Shown: one piece after another, positions 32,177-46,500 of the stretch
Numbering within the stretch: position 1 is the first letter of the stretch
How the letters are laid out: every line of letters begins with the position of its first letter
The notes under the pieces: model-generated
Database searches by the model: none
Seen by the model: only the letters and a program-made list of their open reading frames with translations
What the model was told of the DNA's origin: nothing
DNA from: Miscanthus floridulus
Taxonomy: Eukaryota > Streptophyta > Magnoliopsida > Poales > Poaceae
NCBI RefSeq assembly: GCF_019320115.1
Contig: NC_089598.1
Coordinates: 32,445,983 to 32,509,982 of the forward strand
Reading direction: 5' to 3'
Length of the DNA stretch: 64,000 bases
Made by a program: the position numbers and the translations under genes

Positions 32177-35100
32177 ATGCCACGCACTCATGCTACTGGT
32201 GTGGCTGGTGATGATGATGATCCCCCACTACCACCACTACCCACACCAGTGGAATTGATGGCAATACTGGTTGAAGGACAGCGCACTATGGCAAATGCTC
32301 TCCGCACGATTGCAAATCATGATGGCCGTGGTGCACGCCAAGGACCTGAACCAAATCAGTATAGTGACTTAAAGATTTCCTTGACACTAAACCATCGATC
32401 TTCAAGGAGGCTGAGGAGCCCCTCCAAGCTGATGAGTGGTTGAACACTCTCGAGCAGAAATTCTGTCTGCTTCGCTTGATTGAGGTGTTGAAGACTGAGT
32501 ATGCATCTCACCAACTGCATGGGCCAGCTGGTATTTGGTGGAGTCATCATCGGTCCACTATGCCCTGCTACGCCCAAATCACTTAGGATCAGTTCAAGTC
32601 TGCTTTCAGAGGAAATTATATTCCTCCTGGTCTCATGGCAATCAAGCACACTGAATTTATGAAGCTAACATAGGGGAACAAGAGCTTGAATGAATACATA
32701 TAGGCTTTCAATAACCTTGCAAGGTATGCTACTGAGTTTGTTGACACTGATGCCAAGAAGATCGCTAGTTTCAAGCAGGGACTTAGCCCCAAGTTGATGA
32801 AGACTATGGGAAATTGTAAGTGTGCTACCTTTAATGAGTTTGTTAGTGATGCTTTATCTCAAGAAAACAACAATGCTATTTATGCTGCTTCAAAGAATCA
32901 CAAGAGAGCCTACGAGGCGGGTGCCTCACAGTCCAAAGCTCCAGTCACATCTAAGGCTCCATTCCATCCTCCGGCATCAGCTGCTAAGTTCCATCCACTG
33001 CTGAAGAAGAATCCAGGCAAGACTGGATTTCGTAAGGCTTTTACAGTTGCTCTTCCAAAGGGCACTACTAGTCAAGGCAGCTCCAATGTTCCTCCAAGCA
33101 ACATGCCATGCTGGAACTGCAACAAGCCAGGGTCACTAGGTGAGGAAGTGTCCTTATCCCAAGAAGAATAACAACCAAGGTGGCCGCCAGGGGCAGGTGA
33201 ACTACACTAATATTGCTGATATTCCTTCAGGAGAGGTAGTCACTGCTAGTAAGTTTCTGGTTGATCAACACCCTGCAGTTGTACTATTTGATTCGGGTGC
33301 TTCCATTCTTTTATGAGCCCCGCATTTGCATCCAAGTTTAAATAGAAAACATACACTGTAGAGGGTGAGGGTTATTGTATTAGGGCTGCCAGTGGTAATA
33401 TCCCAACAAAGCTAGTAGTCGGGGGTGTGCAACTTGAGATAGAGGGACGAAGTTATTAGGTGGATCTGGTAGTTTTATCGGGGCTGGGTATTGATGTGAT
33501 ATTGGGAATGAAATGGATGAGCAGTCATGGGGTGCTTATTGATACATCGACTAGAGTAGTCATGCTCAAAGACCCTAGTAATCAGGAAGGTTTTCTAGTG
33601 CAACTACCTAGGGACATCAATCTCTCTTGTGCGGCAAATGCGGTGCAAGCAAAGGCTATTGATAGATATCCCTATAGTGTGTGATTTTCTAGATGTTTTT
33701 CTCGATGATTTGCCTAGATTGCCCCCGATCGGGATGTGGAGTTCAAGATAGAGTTGCTACCTGGTACAGCGCCCATATCTAGAAGACCTTATAGAATGCC
33801 TCCCAATCGAACTAGCCGAAACTTAAGACCTAGTTGAATGAACTTCTAAAGAAAGGCCTTATCCATCCTAGTTCGTCTCCGTGGGGGTGTCTGACTATTT
33901 TTGTGAAGAAGAAGGATCACTCACTAGCGCATGTGTGTAGATTATAGGCCTTTGAATGCAGTCACAATCAAGAATAAGTACCCTCTGCCACGCATAGATA
34001 TCTTATTTGATCAGTTGTCTAAAGCAAAAGTCTTTTCCAAGATTGATTTGAGATCTGGTTATCATCAAATCAAAATCTGGCCTGAGGATATTCCAAAAAC
34101 TGCCTTCTCTACAAGATACGGTCTTTATGAGTATCTTGTTATGTCTTTTGGATTGACCAATGCCCCCGCACACTTCATGTATTTGATGAATTCGGTGTTT
34201 ATGCCTGAGTTGGACAAATTTGTGGTGGTATTTATAGATGATATCTTGGTCTATTCTGAGAATGAAGAAGATCACATTGAACATTTGCGAGTGGTTCTCA
34301 CTAGATTGCGTGAACACAAGCTTTATGCAAAGTTTAGCAAGTGTGAATTCTAGCTTCATGAGGTACCTTTTCTAGGACACGTGTTGTCCGATGGTGGAAT
34401 TATGGTGGATCCCATCAAGGTGCAAGAAGTGTTGGACTAGAAGGCTCCAATCTTGGTGCATGAGGTTCGGAGTTTTCTGGGGTTGGCTGGTTATTATTGT
34501 CGCTTCATCCTAGATTTCTCTAAAATAGCCAAGCCTATGACTCGGTTGCTGCAAAAAGACACGAGGTTTGTCTAGGACTTCCGAGTGTGATGCGGCTTTT
34601 CACACCCTATGAACCCTTCTAACTTCGGCTCCAGTTTTGGCGCAACCAGACATTAAGAAACCTTTTGATGTGTTTTGTGATGCATCTGGCATAGGTTTAG
34701 GAGGTGTTCTTATGCAGGAAGGATGAGTCATTGCTTATACCTCTCGCCAACTTCAGGAAGCATGAGGTGAATTATCCTACGCATGACTTAGAACTCACTG
34801 CAGTCAGTTCATGCTTTGAAGGTCTGGAGACATTATTTGCTTGGCAATGTGTGCCACATCTACACTGATCATAAAAGTCTTAAGTACATCTTCACTCAAC
34901 CTGAGTTGAATATGCGTCAGAGAAGATGGCTCGAGTTGATCAAGGATTATAACCTCCTAGTGCACTATCATCCTTGGCAAGGCAAACAGTCGTTGCGGAT
35001 GCCTTAAGCAGGAAATCTCATTGCCACTCTTTGATTGAAAGTGACCTCCATTTGTCAAAACTCCTACATCCTGCAGTCCTTCACAACATCACTAGTCAGT

Positions 35101-36593
35101 TGTACTCTATAGAGTCAAATTATTGAGCTATAGAAGACAGATCTAGGTGTGTTCCACATCAAGCGCAAGATGAAAGAGCAAGAAACCAAGCATTTCGAGT
35201 AGATGAGAATGACGTGTTATGGTTCAAGGATAGGTTAGTGGTCCCAAAGGATAGAGAGCTTAGAAATCAAATCATATCTGAAGCACATTCCTCTAAATTA
35301 TCTATTCATCCTGGTAGTAGCAAAATGTATCATGATTTGAAGCCTCATTTTTGGTGGACCAAGATGAAGAAAGAGATAGCCGCTTATGTGGCTAGGTGTG
35401 ACACTTGTTGTCGAGTTAAAGCTGTGCACATAAAAGCTGGATTGCTTCAGCCACTCTCTATTCTAGGTTGGAAATGGGAGGAGATAAGTATGGATTTTAT
35501 TGTTGGACTCCCTACTACTCAGAGGAATTTTAACTCCATTTGGGTGATTGTAGACCGTTTGACCAAGTCTGCACACTTCATTCCTGTTCGCATAGACTTC
35601 CGTCCAACTGACTATGCTGAGTTGTACTTCAATCAGATAGTCCGACTTCATGGGGTACCTCGCACTATTGTCTCTGATCGAGGGCCACAGTTCACTGCTC
35701 GCTTTTGGGAGCACTTGCATGGGTTATTGGGAACTAAGTTAGTAAGAAGCTCTGCCTATCATCCGCAAACCTCTAGGACAAACTGAGCGAAGTGAACCAA
35801 ATCTTAGAAGATATGTTGAGAGCGTGTGTCATCTCATCTAAGGGTTCATGGGAAAAATGGTTGCCCCTAGCTGAATTCTCTTATAATAATAGCTATCAAG
35901 AGAGTATCAAGATGGCACCGTTTGAAGCTTTGTACGGTCGGAAGTGTAGAACCCCGTTGAATTGGGTTGAAGCTGATGAAAGGAGATATTATGGTATTGA
36001 TTTTGTTAACGAAGCCGAAGAACAAGTCATACTATCCAAACCCATATGGCCACAGCTCAAGCTAGGCAGAAAAGTTATGCTGATCGCCGTAGAAAACCTA
36101 TCGAGTTCGAAGTTGGAGACTTCAGTTTATCTAAAGTCTCACCCATGAAGAGTGTCCAACGCTTTGGTGTGAAGCGAAAGCTTGCGCCGAGATATGTCGG
36201 TCCATTTCAAATTATAGGACTAGAGTGGTAAGGTAGCATACAAGATCCAATTACCTCCTAAGATGAGTGCTATCTTCAATGTCTTTCACGTATCTCAGTT
36301 GAAGAAATGTCTTCGCTGTCCCTGAAGAGAGAGTTCCACTAGGGGATATCAAGTTAGAATCTGATTTGACTTTTGAAGAAAAACTCGGTCCGAGTAATTG
36401 ACACTCGTGAGCGAGTGACTTAGGAGTCAGGGTGGTCAAGTTTTACAAGGTCATGTGGAGTAATCAGGGTAGTGAACGCGATGCAACTTGGGAAAGAGAA
36501 GATTATTTGAGGGAAGGTTATAAGGAATTCTATCAACAATGGTATGCTTGTCAAATCTCGGGACGAGATTTTTATAAGGAGGGAGGGCTGTAA
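32177..36593 (+). pseudogene. Decayed gag-pol of element F
   Basis: The start codon at 32177 follows TTGTTGCAG. Recognisable in order are gag (32177-33100), a broken zinc knuckle (CWNCNKPGS, 33110), and a protease with LFDSG (33285) followed by a deletion. Reverse transcriptase (33931-34353) has [13 protein letters not shown], and RNase H pieces lie at 34650-35000. Integrase (35214-36148) has the zinc domain, MDFIVGLP and VSDRGPQ. A C-terminal piece ends GRDFYKEGGL with a TAA in the LTR. At least seven nonsense codons look like TGG to TAG or CAG to TAG, and there are several frameshifts. It cannot make a functional polyprotein. Confidence 0.9.
36553..36588 (+). promoter_or_regulatory. Hairpin and polypurine tract of element F
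   Basis: AAATCTCG, a 3-base loop and CGAGATTT (36553-36571) are followed by AAGGAGGGAGGGC next to the LTR TG at 36589. The arrangement is identical to that of A, although the two elements are well diverged elsewhere. Confidence 0.85.
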
Positions 36594-39500
36594 CACCTCA
36601 GTGTTATGGTTGCACTAAAACACTTGCATCACATGAGCATGTGCATCATCATCTCATTCATAAGAATCATACCATGATGCATGTTATCATTTCGTGTGTA
36701 TTTCTATTTGAATTGCTTGGTTTTATGCTAGCATTTATGTGTGCTCATGTGTGGTCTATGCAAATGCATGTCAAATGTCCTCTTAAACAACTTAGCTACA
36801 CTTAGAATGTCATTAGGAACAATGTTCATGTTGACCATATCGCCTAATTATGCTTCCAAGTAATAGTTTGACTTGTGTTGACCCCTAGAGCTCTTTTGTT
36901 TGACTATTTAAAAAGTATAGCTTAGAGTGTTTGCATGGCTAGTGCACCATTAAGCAAAGTTGTAGGAAATTTTATAAGGAACAAAAGTTATTTTATGACC
37001 ATCATCATGAAAATGTGCAAAACATGCTCAAAAAGGGCCCACAAGTCAGTTTTGGGGACTAGCTTGGAGACTTAGAATTTTTCTAAGTCTGAGAGCTGAT
37101 TTTCAGTTTCATGTATCGATGTTTGGAGCCTTGTATCTCCCTAACCAGGCCTGAACCAGCTCTAGCTCCAATTGTCAAAGTTGTAGTCCTCACTTAGATC
37201 TCCAACTTTGTCAACTATGCCATGAGCTAGATCATCACGGTTTAGGAGTTGTGGGGCAAGGAACTTGCTTTGTCAGTCGGCACCGATGAACACTGAATCA
37301 AAAAAATTCAGACTGGCACAGTGGCCGACTGGCCGCAGGCCGCCGCCACTGCATGGTTGCCATGCGCCATGGCCGGCCTGGCACCACTGCCGCTGTCGAC
37401 CACAAGAGGCCGCATCCATCTGCCCTCCCACTCGCTCTCATTCACTCTCTCCCTCTCGCGCGCATCTGAGGCACCAAGAAAGCGGAGCCACTACCGTTGC
37501 CATTGCTCCGCCGAGCTGTGCACCATCACCGTCGTGTCATTGCTCACTTTAGCTTGCCCACAACTCCATAGTAGTCTCCGTTAGCTCATCCACCTCGCCG
37601 TTGAGCTAGAGAGTCAAGGTAGAGGCCGCATTTCTTCTTCCCCGCGGTGGGGCGCCATGGCCACCGAGAGTTCCGTCGAGCTCTCACGCGCTCGCTGCCA
37701 CGTCTCACCTTGCTCCATCTTGCCCATAGCCCTACATTGAGCACCTCTATCATGTTGTCATCTCCGCGCAGCCGCCCAACCTCAGTTGTGGCTGCATTGT
37801 CGTTCCCGCCACCGTCCGGACCTCACCGGAGTTGGAGCTCGCTGTGGCCGGCCACCACCGGAGCCCTCTCACTCCCTTTTCTACCCTCCCATCAGTTTCC
37901 CCATGAGCCCTTGAAGCTCATACCGAGCTTTGCCACGCCTACATGGTTGGACCTCACCAGAGCACCATCGAATTCCCTTCGCCGTCCGCCATGCACGTCA
38001 TAGTCCTAGCTAGAGCTCGGTAGCGGTTGAGGGGAGGGCATAGTTTGGTGCGTCCCATCGAGGCGAGCACGCCGGTGCCCTTGGCCTCGCCGGAGTCCTC
38101 ACCACTGGCGAGCAAGCATGGATCAACTGTCGCTCCTCTGCTCTGCTCCCTCTAGCCCGTGGACCGTTGACCCCGTGGGTCCCGCGCGTCAATGACCCAT
38201 ATTTGGGTTTTTGGTGATTTAAATGCAGATTTTGATGCTATTTTGTGAAATTCATAACTAGAGTTTGGTAGATCCAAGTTGGGTGGTTCCAATTTTATTA
38301 GGATCTTGGTGAAGTGTAGTATTTAGTAAAAATATAACATGAGCACTTGTAGTAAGGTTTCTAGAAGAATTAAATTGTAACTTGAAATGTGTTTTTAAAT
38401 GGATGCAAACTTGCTTAACTCATATCTAGGAGTTCCTGTGATCCAAAAATTATGAAATTTGGATGGTGATCTCTTCTTGATAAGTAGGTAAAATTTAGAG
38501 TCATTGCATGAATAGTTTTTGAGTTATTAATTTCCCTTTTATCATTAGATGATCCTTGGGTGAATTTTAATAATTAATCTATGAATCCAATGCCCATGAA
38601 ATTTATTAGAGGTTGTCCTGGTTCCTTTAGGATGCTAAGAAAAATATGAAATCTGTTGTTTGACACTTTTCAATAGGGTTTATAATTTAGGCCAAAATCA
38701 GCCTTGCTGCCTTGTTATTTTTGTGTAGGATGTTTCTATTGGTAACTTTGGGTGAAATTTTTACAGTAGCCTACTTGGAGCATGTAGTACCTACTGTAAT
38801 TTTTGTAGATTAAATGGTGTAGTTTTCATATATGTTTATTATTCCTCTTAAATAATTAAATAAATTAAGAAAGGCATTAAAAGAAATGAATTGGTAATGA
38901 GCACCCTTACTTTCTGGTGTTCTTTTGATATGTGTGATGAGTTAGTAAAGTTGGTTTTGTCCATTTATATGTTTGCAACATAAGTTAATAATTATTTTCT
39001 TGCATTATGTCTTTCTGGACAGTTCTGGGAACTTTGCAAAGTTCACCATGATAATTTGGTTTGCTAGGAAAGTGGTGAATACAAAGGTTGTAGATAACTT
39101 ATGTATCTAGCTCCTGTTAAAATTTGGTGGCATTTGGCCTAGTAGTTTAGGAGTTACAGTCGTTCAAAGTTGGATCACAGTTTTGCTTGCTCTCTATCTT
39201 GTTTAGACCTGATTATGTGTTTATGTAAATTCGACCTGCTAAACTTTGGAATCATGCCTTGAGGTCTGAAAATGAATTTTAGGCAATTTCATAAGCTTTC
39301 CAAATTGTCTTGTTGCATGTCATTTGGAGTTGTAAATCTTCAGTTATGGTCAATTTACTATGCTGCGGTATATTCCCAGTTTTGCTGAAATATGAATGAT
39401 GGTGTGAATGATTTGTAGCATCATTCTTGTTGATTGTTTAGGTGTTAGGCTAACTTGAGAAAATGCTTAGGTGCAGGTGCTAGGTCCTTAACTGAAGATG

Positions 39501-41328
39501 AGCAATTGTATATTAGGTTGTCTAAACTTGGTAAGTTAAAGTGATTTGAATAGAGCTCAAGTTAGAATATGTGTACTGCAGTAAGCATGTGCATTCCCCG
39601 AGCATCCCTAACTTCGTTCATGTGCATCCATGATATTTATCTTGCGCATACATGCAATAGGTGTGCCGGAGGGAGTGACGCTTCTGGAGTTCGAGGGAGC
39701 GAGCCAGGAGGAGGAGCCTGAGGTTCAGGCAACTGACGAAGCAGCTACCGAAGAGGAATTGCCCGAGTGCCCTGCCCACCGCCCATCCTCTTTCTTGAAA
39801 GGCAAGCCCCGAAGCATATTAAGTCTCCCATGTTTTTACAAATATCTTGAGTATCTTTTTTTGTTGCTGATGCATTAAGTATAGGAACTGGTTGGAACTA
39901 ATTGTTGCATTATATATCTATCCTTGTCCAAATATCGCACTTGAATCCTATTTAAGTTTGGGAACGGGTTAAATGCTTAGCCATGCTTAGTGCGGTAGAA
40001 GTCGGGTGATTTCCTGTCACCAGCGAGCTTTAGGATAAGGTGGGTCATGGTTGGCTATGTTTGCTATTGTGGAAAAGAACCATGTTAATAATGAATTAAG
40101 ACTGGGCGGAGTCTTGTGTAGAGTTGGACATAGTGACTCCACATGTGTCGTTTAAGGACCGATACACTGTACGTGCTCATGTCATGTTGAACGCAGCCTG
40201 ACACTTAGCTGGCCGGATAAGTCATTCCGACCACGAAGCCTAGTAGTTCGACTCAGGCCGGGTAACCGGGGGGACGTGCGCATTTGGAGGAAGTAAGGAG
40301 GTGCTTGGGGACATTGGCATGAGTCCAAGGGGTTAGGTGTTTAAAAGTCCTGCACTTCCTGGCAGAGTGTCACCATTGAGAATGCAGCGCTGTCTGGACC
40401 CACGACTTTTCTTTTTTTTTCTCTTGAGTTGTACCAAAGGTGACTTGATTTCGACCCTAATGGGGGAAGCAGGGTTTGTGTTAGGAATACCCCTCTAGCT
40501 GGATTAGGAATCGATTCGAATCGCCGTCTCTCCCAGATAGTGAGAACTTGACTGAGCAGCGGCAACGTAGATTCACTTAATTTAACTATATGGTTAAATG
40601 GAGGATGATGATAATGTTGCCACAGTTTATACCTGCTATAGGTTAATAATGTTTGCATCTTAATCAAGTGATTGCTTAGTACAGGTGCTAATATAGATGA
40701 CAGGTTAATGGCTAAAAGTCACTGCTAGCTCAGGTTATGAGTTGATCATTATTACTTATGCTTTTCCGTAAAAAGAAAGTGTCAGCCAGATCCACTAAAT
40801 TAAGCTATGCATGATCCTTGGTGTCAATTATTTTTGGTTTCCGATGGGTAAGTCTAGCTGAGTACATTCTTGTACTCAGGGTTTATTCCCTCTTGTTGCA
40901 GATGACCTTCTTTATCAGGGCTTCTGTAAGTACTGTCTCCACCCGGTGGGTGACGAAGACTAGATCATGGGCATGATCTCTGTTTATCTTATCCGAATGC
41001 TTTTGTGGGATGTGATCGGCAAGCTGGTACTTGTATTTGAACTCATGTGTGTGAGTTAAACTATTTGCTTCCGCTACTTTACAAGACTTGGTTTGTAATA
41101 ACTATGACTCCGATGTGTTGTAATCTATCTGCGAACTGTTGGTGAAATATTGTAATGTGTGATGTGTTATGTTGAATTACTGTGATCTTGGTTGTATGCA
41201 AGTTGGTTTGAAATCCTTCATGGTTTTCAGTTGACTACCGGGTTTATATGGGCTCAAGTGCGAGAATTTGATCGTTTCGGCGATCATTTTTGTACTTGTG
41301 CTCTTATAAATTGGACGGTTCTGCGACA
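36589..41328 (+). repeat. Element F 3' LTR (4740 bp)
   Basis: It starts TGTAACACCTCAG and ends CTGCGACA, followed by the CCCAC duplication. It carries a GC-rich block (about 37320-38190) and the better-preserved ELPECP exon (39661-39878). Confidence 0.95.
39661..39878 (+). CDS. LTR-encoded ELPECP peptide exon, element F 3' LTR
   Basis: It is open from the acceptor-like CATGCAATAG to a stop at 39878. The core reads EELPECPAHRPSSF (39753-39794, one D-to-A change against A), followed by LKGKPRSI. The GKPRSI matches element A at the protein level, with synonymous codon changes. The acidic N-terminal part is variable. Whether it is translated, and from which upstream exon, cannot be told from sequence. 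Confidence 0.5.
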
Positions 41329-41333
41329 CCCAC

Positions 41334-42900
41334 CTGTTGGGATGTGGGTTCCACCCGTCTTCGAGCCATCCAAGGCCTTCCTCCTCGAAAGCCTGGACTT
41401 CATCGCCGACTGGTTCGGTGTACTACACCTCTACAAGGAGGCACCTATTCCGGCGCCCATCGGAGGGGCACCGTCTATCGACTCTAGGACGCGCGATGAC
41501 TTCAACAACGAGGCATCTACGCTTCATTCCGAGCAAACTCTCTGCTCAAACCTCGCTGTAAGTAACATACATACTGTTATTTACTTGCTATTATCTATCT
41601 TCCGCTGATTACCCTTAGAGACCCCATTGTCCCCACCGAGGCCGCCATATGGCCGGTTCCTTTATGGCCTCGCATCTCCCATGAATGCGTATGCCCGGGG
41701 GCTCCAAAGGATGCCGACGCCGCCCCCTCTCACATCTGAATTTGTCGGGATGGCGAGCTATGCTCCCACCTATTTTCTCGACCTCATGGATGACGATGTT
41801 GAGAGTGACAGCTCCAGCATCGGTGACATGGCGCCTAGCCACCGTCCCTCCTAAGAATGTGCTATGGCGAACGCTCTAGGACAGCCACCAGTGGTAATAG
41901 AGTCCTTGTAGACTCACACCCCTCTAGACCCTCATGCGGAAACCCCCGCACTCTCATGGGAGCATGGTGAGGAACTACGATAACAGTGGTTGCACCAGCC
42001 ACCAACTACGCCAGCACGCTTGGCGCACCACACGGTGCCCAGTGCACATAGATCGGCGAGTGGCGCCTAGGGTCATGCCCGTTGGGTCCAGCGTAACACC
42101 ATGGATAGGGGGAATGATCTCCCATAGTTCACTCAGGCCAATCAGAACATCACTGCTGCGGCAATGCTTCTACGAGGCCTGCCCGGGCTGAAGGACCCTC
42201 AGGAATAGGAGATTCACCAAAACCTCCAGGCACTAGTGGAGACCGCCACCATTCAACAAGCAAAGAGCTCTATATCGAGACACCGACTCGTGACCTCACG
42301 CCCCACCAGGGGAATGGGGACACATCAAACAAGTCACTCCACCCGCTCACCACTACAACCGCCAGGCGCGGTACAAGAGGCCACATTGGCACCTCATCTT
42401 GACTTGATGACCACTCTGCACCTACCACCTATGCACAAGTGGCTCGGGCCAAACCGAGATGCTCGCAGTAGTGACCAAAGTCCCAGCCCGAATGGCCCAG
42501 GACCATGGGCCTTTGACCAACGCATCTAGCGAGCGCCGCTCTCACTGTGCTCCAATGGAGGCCGAGGCAAAGGCAAGGCCAAGCGCCAAGATTAGGATGA
42601 GGGCCCCTCCACGCAGAGGGGGAAGAAGAACGGAAGAAATCGCCACCGACCGGCCAACTCCACATTGGTCGCCACGGCTGATCACACGGGCAAGCAGCCC
42701 TAGCAGGACCTTTCGGGCCACTTCCACGAGCTCATGGAGAGCCCGTGCACCAACCACACCTACCCTATCAAACACCTCTACAAGGACTGCGAGCTCCTCA
42801 AGCACTTTCTATGATAGGTCGGCGGGCCAAAGGAAGAAAAAGACATAGAAACAGCGGCCAAGAAAGGGGGCATAGCGAACAAGGATCCAGACGACTGAAG
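41334..42900 (+). pseudogene. Gag remnant of element E
   Basis: In changing frames it encodes Tat-type gag features: an N-terminal LESLDFIADWFGVLHL region (41390), a region around NITAAAMLLRGLPGLKDPQE (42140-42210), and HELMESPCTNHTYPIKHLYK, DCELLKHFL (42727-42810). In that family the last of these precedes the C-terminus of gag. Stops and frameshifts are frequent, and no protease or polymerase follows. The 5' part is continuous with the leader before the F insertion. Confidence 0.65.
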
Positions 42901-43500
42901 GTTGAAGTGATCCGACTGGATGTCTGCTGACTGAAGGACGATAATGACAACATTCTAACCAAAAGCTTAGAAATAGCTATGTCATTTTTGTTCCCCTAAA
43001 AATTAGTATTACCATTGTTTACTTAGCGTTTGCTCCTATAAGAGCACCCCGACCCGAACACTTTTCAGCCTGGGTTGCTTAGGGGCTTCATGAGGGTGCA
43101 CTACTACCTCTCTTTTTTGTTTACTATCATATGGTGAAACTCCTTTCTACCTGAACAAAAGGGTACTTTGTTCCTTTAATTTGCCTTACGTAGCTTTGCT
43201 TTAAAACATTCCGACCAATCGCACCCCGCCTTTACCTATGGCTACGAGCAGCTGAGCCTCATGGGCCATGCCCTGGGCTCCCAAGGTTGTAGCCTATGGG
43301 ACAAACAAGCAAGTATGAGAAAGAAAGAATAAAAAACAAAATTATGCTAAGGGAAAACTAAGGAACGAAAGGGACAAGCTTCCCCGAATGTAGTGACTCC
43401 ATCACAAAAACAAAACCAATTGTAGTCGTTAAGTACACAAGAATGTTTACACGGGGGCTCCCCCACAAACTTAAACTTTTTATGTTTACTAAACTACTTA
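42901..43500 (+). other. Non-coding spacer in element E
   Basis: AT-richer sequence lies between the gag remnant and the antisense gene. I see no gene, no polymerase remnant and no strong repeat. Confidence 0.5.
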
Positions 43501-46500
43501 TACTTTACAAGTTATTGGGGTGGCTCGGTGGCATCTGCTGTCAGTGCGACCGGCGAAGGCTCAGGCTGCTCACTCCCCGGTGGGACGACATTCGGCTCGA
43601 TCGAAGCCGGGGCGATGTCCACCTCTGACCCAGGCTCCATGCCGTCCGCAGGTGAGGCAATGTCCTCCCGACGCATGCTTCTGGTCATGTCTTCATGGCG
43701 GACGTCCATCACCCACTGTGTAGAGACTTATTCTGCCACCAACCTTGCGTGTGGCATCAAGCTCTCCCTAAGCGTTTGGATGTCCTCCGTGCTCAAGCCG
43801 TCAGCGTACCCGCTGTAGATAGTGGCAAAGTCCAGGTTCGGGTGGTACATCACCACCAAGGTCAACACCCCCAATGCTCCATAGAACAGCCCACTTGTGA
43901 TAAGGTCTCAGACTGCATCTAGGACCTCCGCCTACTAGACCACGGGCGCGCTAGTACTTAGCACTGACCCAAAGACCTCCGAGACGACGAGCTGGGCAAC
44001 ATTGTGGATTTGGTCAAGTTCCCCCTCGAGAGCATGTCACTCTTCACGAGACTTGGCCAGCACCTCAACATTCTAGCTAAAAGTCGCCTTGACCATCTCT
44101 AGGTCCTGCTCCAATGACTTCACCTTTCCACCTAGCTCTAAAAGAAGGGCGACAAGCTCAGAAACAGGCTAAAGGAAGAAACCGACACGACAAAAAATAG
44201 AAAAGGTATGTACCGACATGAAAGTTCTTGAGGGTGGAGAATTCCTCTGCCTGTCGAGCCACCAACTCACATAGATGGGCGCTCACCTCCTCCGTCCCCA
44301 TCACCCAGCCCCGAAGCGCAAGCACTTCTAGGTCTGCCTCTGACCAGGCCTTTCACTCTGACTCTAGGGCCTTTCGTGCCAACTCCAGGGTGTTTTGCTC
44401 TGACACCAAGGCGCTCCACTCTGACTCAAGGGCCTCTAAGGATTCTTGGAGTGCCGCCTTGGTGTCCGCTAGGGATTTCCGCAACCCCACCTCAATCTCC
44501 GCCTAGCGGGCCTTCGCCGCCTCAAGACCCTGCTCGGCGGTGGTCGCCTGCTCCACTGCACGCTGCTCCTCTGCCCGCACTGTGGTCACCTTGGCCACCC
44601 AGTCCTAGGAATCACGGCAAGTGGACTGTAGCTGATGCTCAAGCTCAACCACCCGGGCATGCTCCATCCGGAGGAAGCAGGACTTACGGGACGACATCAC
44701 CTTTAGACCCTATGAAAACAAAAAGCAACCATGCTGAGGCAACCAACAAGAGACTCAGAAGTTAACAACAAATACGAGAAAACTCACCTCTACAGCAAGT
44801 TCTAGGTCGACCTAAACTAACAGCTAGGTGGACTTAATCTGCTCCTAGGCGTCCTCGAGCTTCATGGATAGGTCGGTGAGTTTGGACACCATGGCAAGTC
44901 CTTTCCCCCCAAGGATATCCTAGAGCTGACACTCTTGGGAATCCTAAAGGACAAAACACACCTTTGCCGGGTCCTTAGGGTAGGGCCACTCTTGGTCACC
45001 ATCCAACAGCCCACCGGAGGGCCCAGCCTCCGACTGAACCACTGCCAGCTCCCGCGATGACACCGACAGCTCGACCATGTCATCAGCCTTGTCGTCGGAG
45101 AGGATATCCACCACCTTAGTTGTGCAAGCCACCGCCAGGCATTCCGACCCTGTCCCAGCCACGTCTCCCCCCGACGCCTTCGGCTCCGACCGTGAGGGTG
45201 AGTTGTGCAACCCTCCACCCGATGAGGCAAGGAGCTCGGTCTCCCTCTCCTCTTCCATCACAGCTGGTGGAGGAGGGGCCATGAGAGTTAACTCTGACGT
45301 GACCTCCGCCGTCGGCACAGGATCACCGCCAATGTCGCCACCGCCGCTGTGACTATACCAGCAACTGACCCAGGGGGCACCAACCCTAGAAAGGGAAGGG
45401 TTCACTGCCGCAACCCTATTCCCCTGTCGCTCATCACGACGCGCTATAGGGTGGGCCTCCAAGTCTCCTACATGGGAGTTGGGGCGATGCTCAACCCCGT
45501 CATCGCTCGGCCACTAACAAAAAAGTGTAGGTAAGTCACACTCCAAAAAGACTCAACAGCAAAAGATCAAAAAGAAACAAAGAAAAATATACTGGGAGGT
45601 AAACAACATGATTTTGAAGGCAAGACCCGACGTCGATGGGCCTGTAGGGCAAGGACCGCTCCTAGGCTACGACCCATGCCACCTCACTTCAGTTGGGGCT
45701 GGAGTCGTCCCAACCGGCTCTTGCCTAGCCTATGGGTCACTGCGACCCTCGGCTTGGGACTCCTCGACCAGAGTAGCAAGTGGGGCATCCTTCGGCTGTG
45801 AGTCACGCGCTAGCGCCTGTCCCAACAACTCACGGGTGCTAGTCTGCTCCTCGAACCACCTGGCTTGCTCAGCCGTGTCGGCGGTAGGCGGGGACAAGAT
45901 CGGTGATGCCACTGAGGGGCGCAGTGACCACGTCCGCTTCGCCTCCCGTTCACCGATGGTGTTCGTGCTCACCGCATGCTTCCTCGGCATAGGAACCACC
46001 ACGTGCCTCTCTGCCTCCTGCTCATCACCAGCGAACATCGCCATAGGGTTGCGATGCTCCGATGAGGTCACAACAACCTCCCGACTTTCCTCCTCCTCCT
46101 CAAAGAAGACCATGTCATCCACATCTATGGGATCCTCTGACTCAAGCTCCAACTTGACGTCGCTCCTACGTTCCTAGGCCTTCACACATCGGGTGATCTC
46201 CTACTCCTTCTCTTGCTTCCACTGAACCTCCTTGGTTCTCTTCTTCTTCCTGGCATCTGCCGCCTCCTTCTAGGCAGCCTATCGGGTCATGCCCTCTGTT
46301 CTCTTGGGAAGGTGCGGCCAGGACTTGTAAACTCCAAGCCCCTATGGAACGGGTGGCTCAAAATCAAAAAATAGGAAAGCAGAGGAAGGAGCATAGACTA
46401 AATAGAAGGGAGCATACCAGTCTAAACACGATCATGGAGTTGAAAGGTGTGGGCTTCCCATTGACCTTCTCTTTGGGCCTCAGCTGCAACACCCAGCCAA

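Larger units (their letters stand above)
25222..41328 (+). mobile_element. Element F: decayed Tekay/Del-type chromovirus, relative of A
   Basis: It is complete from LTR to LTR (25222-29959 and 36589-41328) with a perfect 5-bp target duplication CCCAC (25217-25221 and 41329-41333) inside element E. Internally it has the same order as A: iMet-type primer-binding site, ORF1, gag-pol, hairpin and polypurine tract. The first 280 bp of the LTRs differ at about 8 sites, so it is much older than A. The coding parts carry many stops. Confidence 0.95.
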
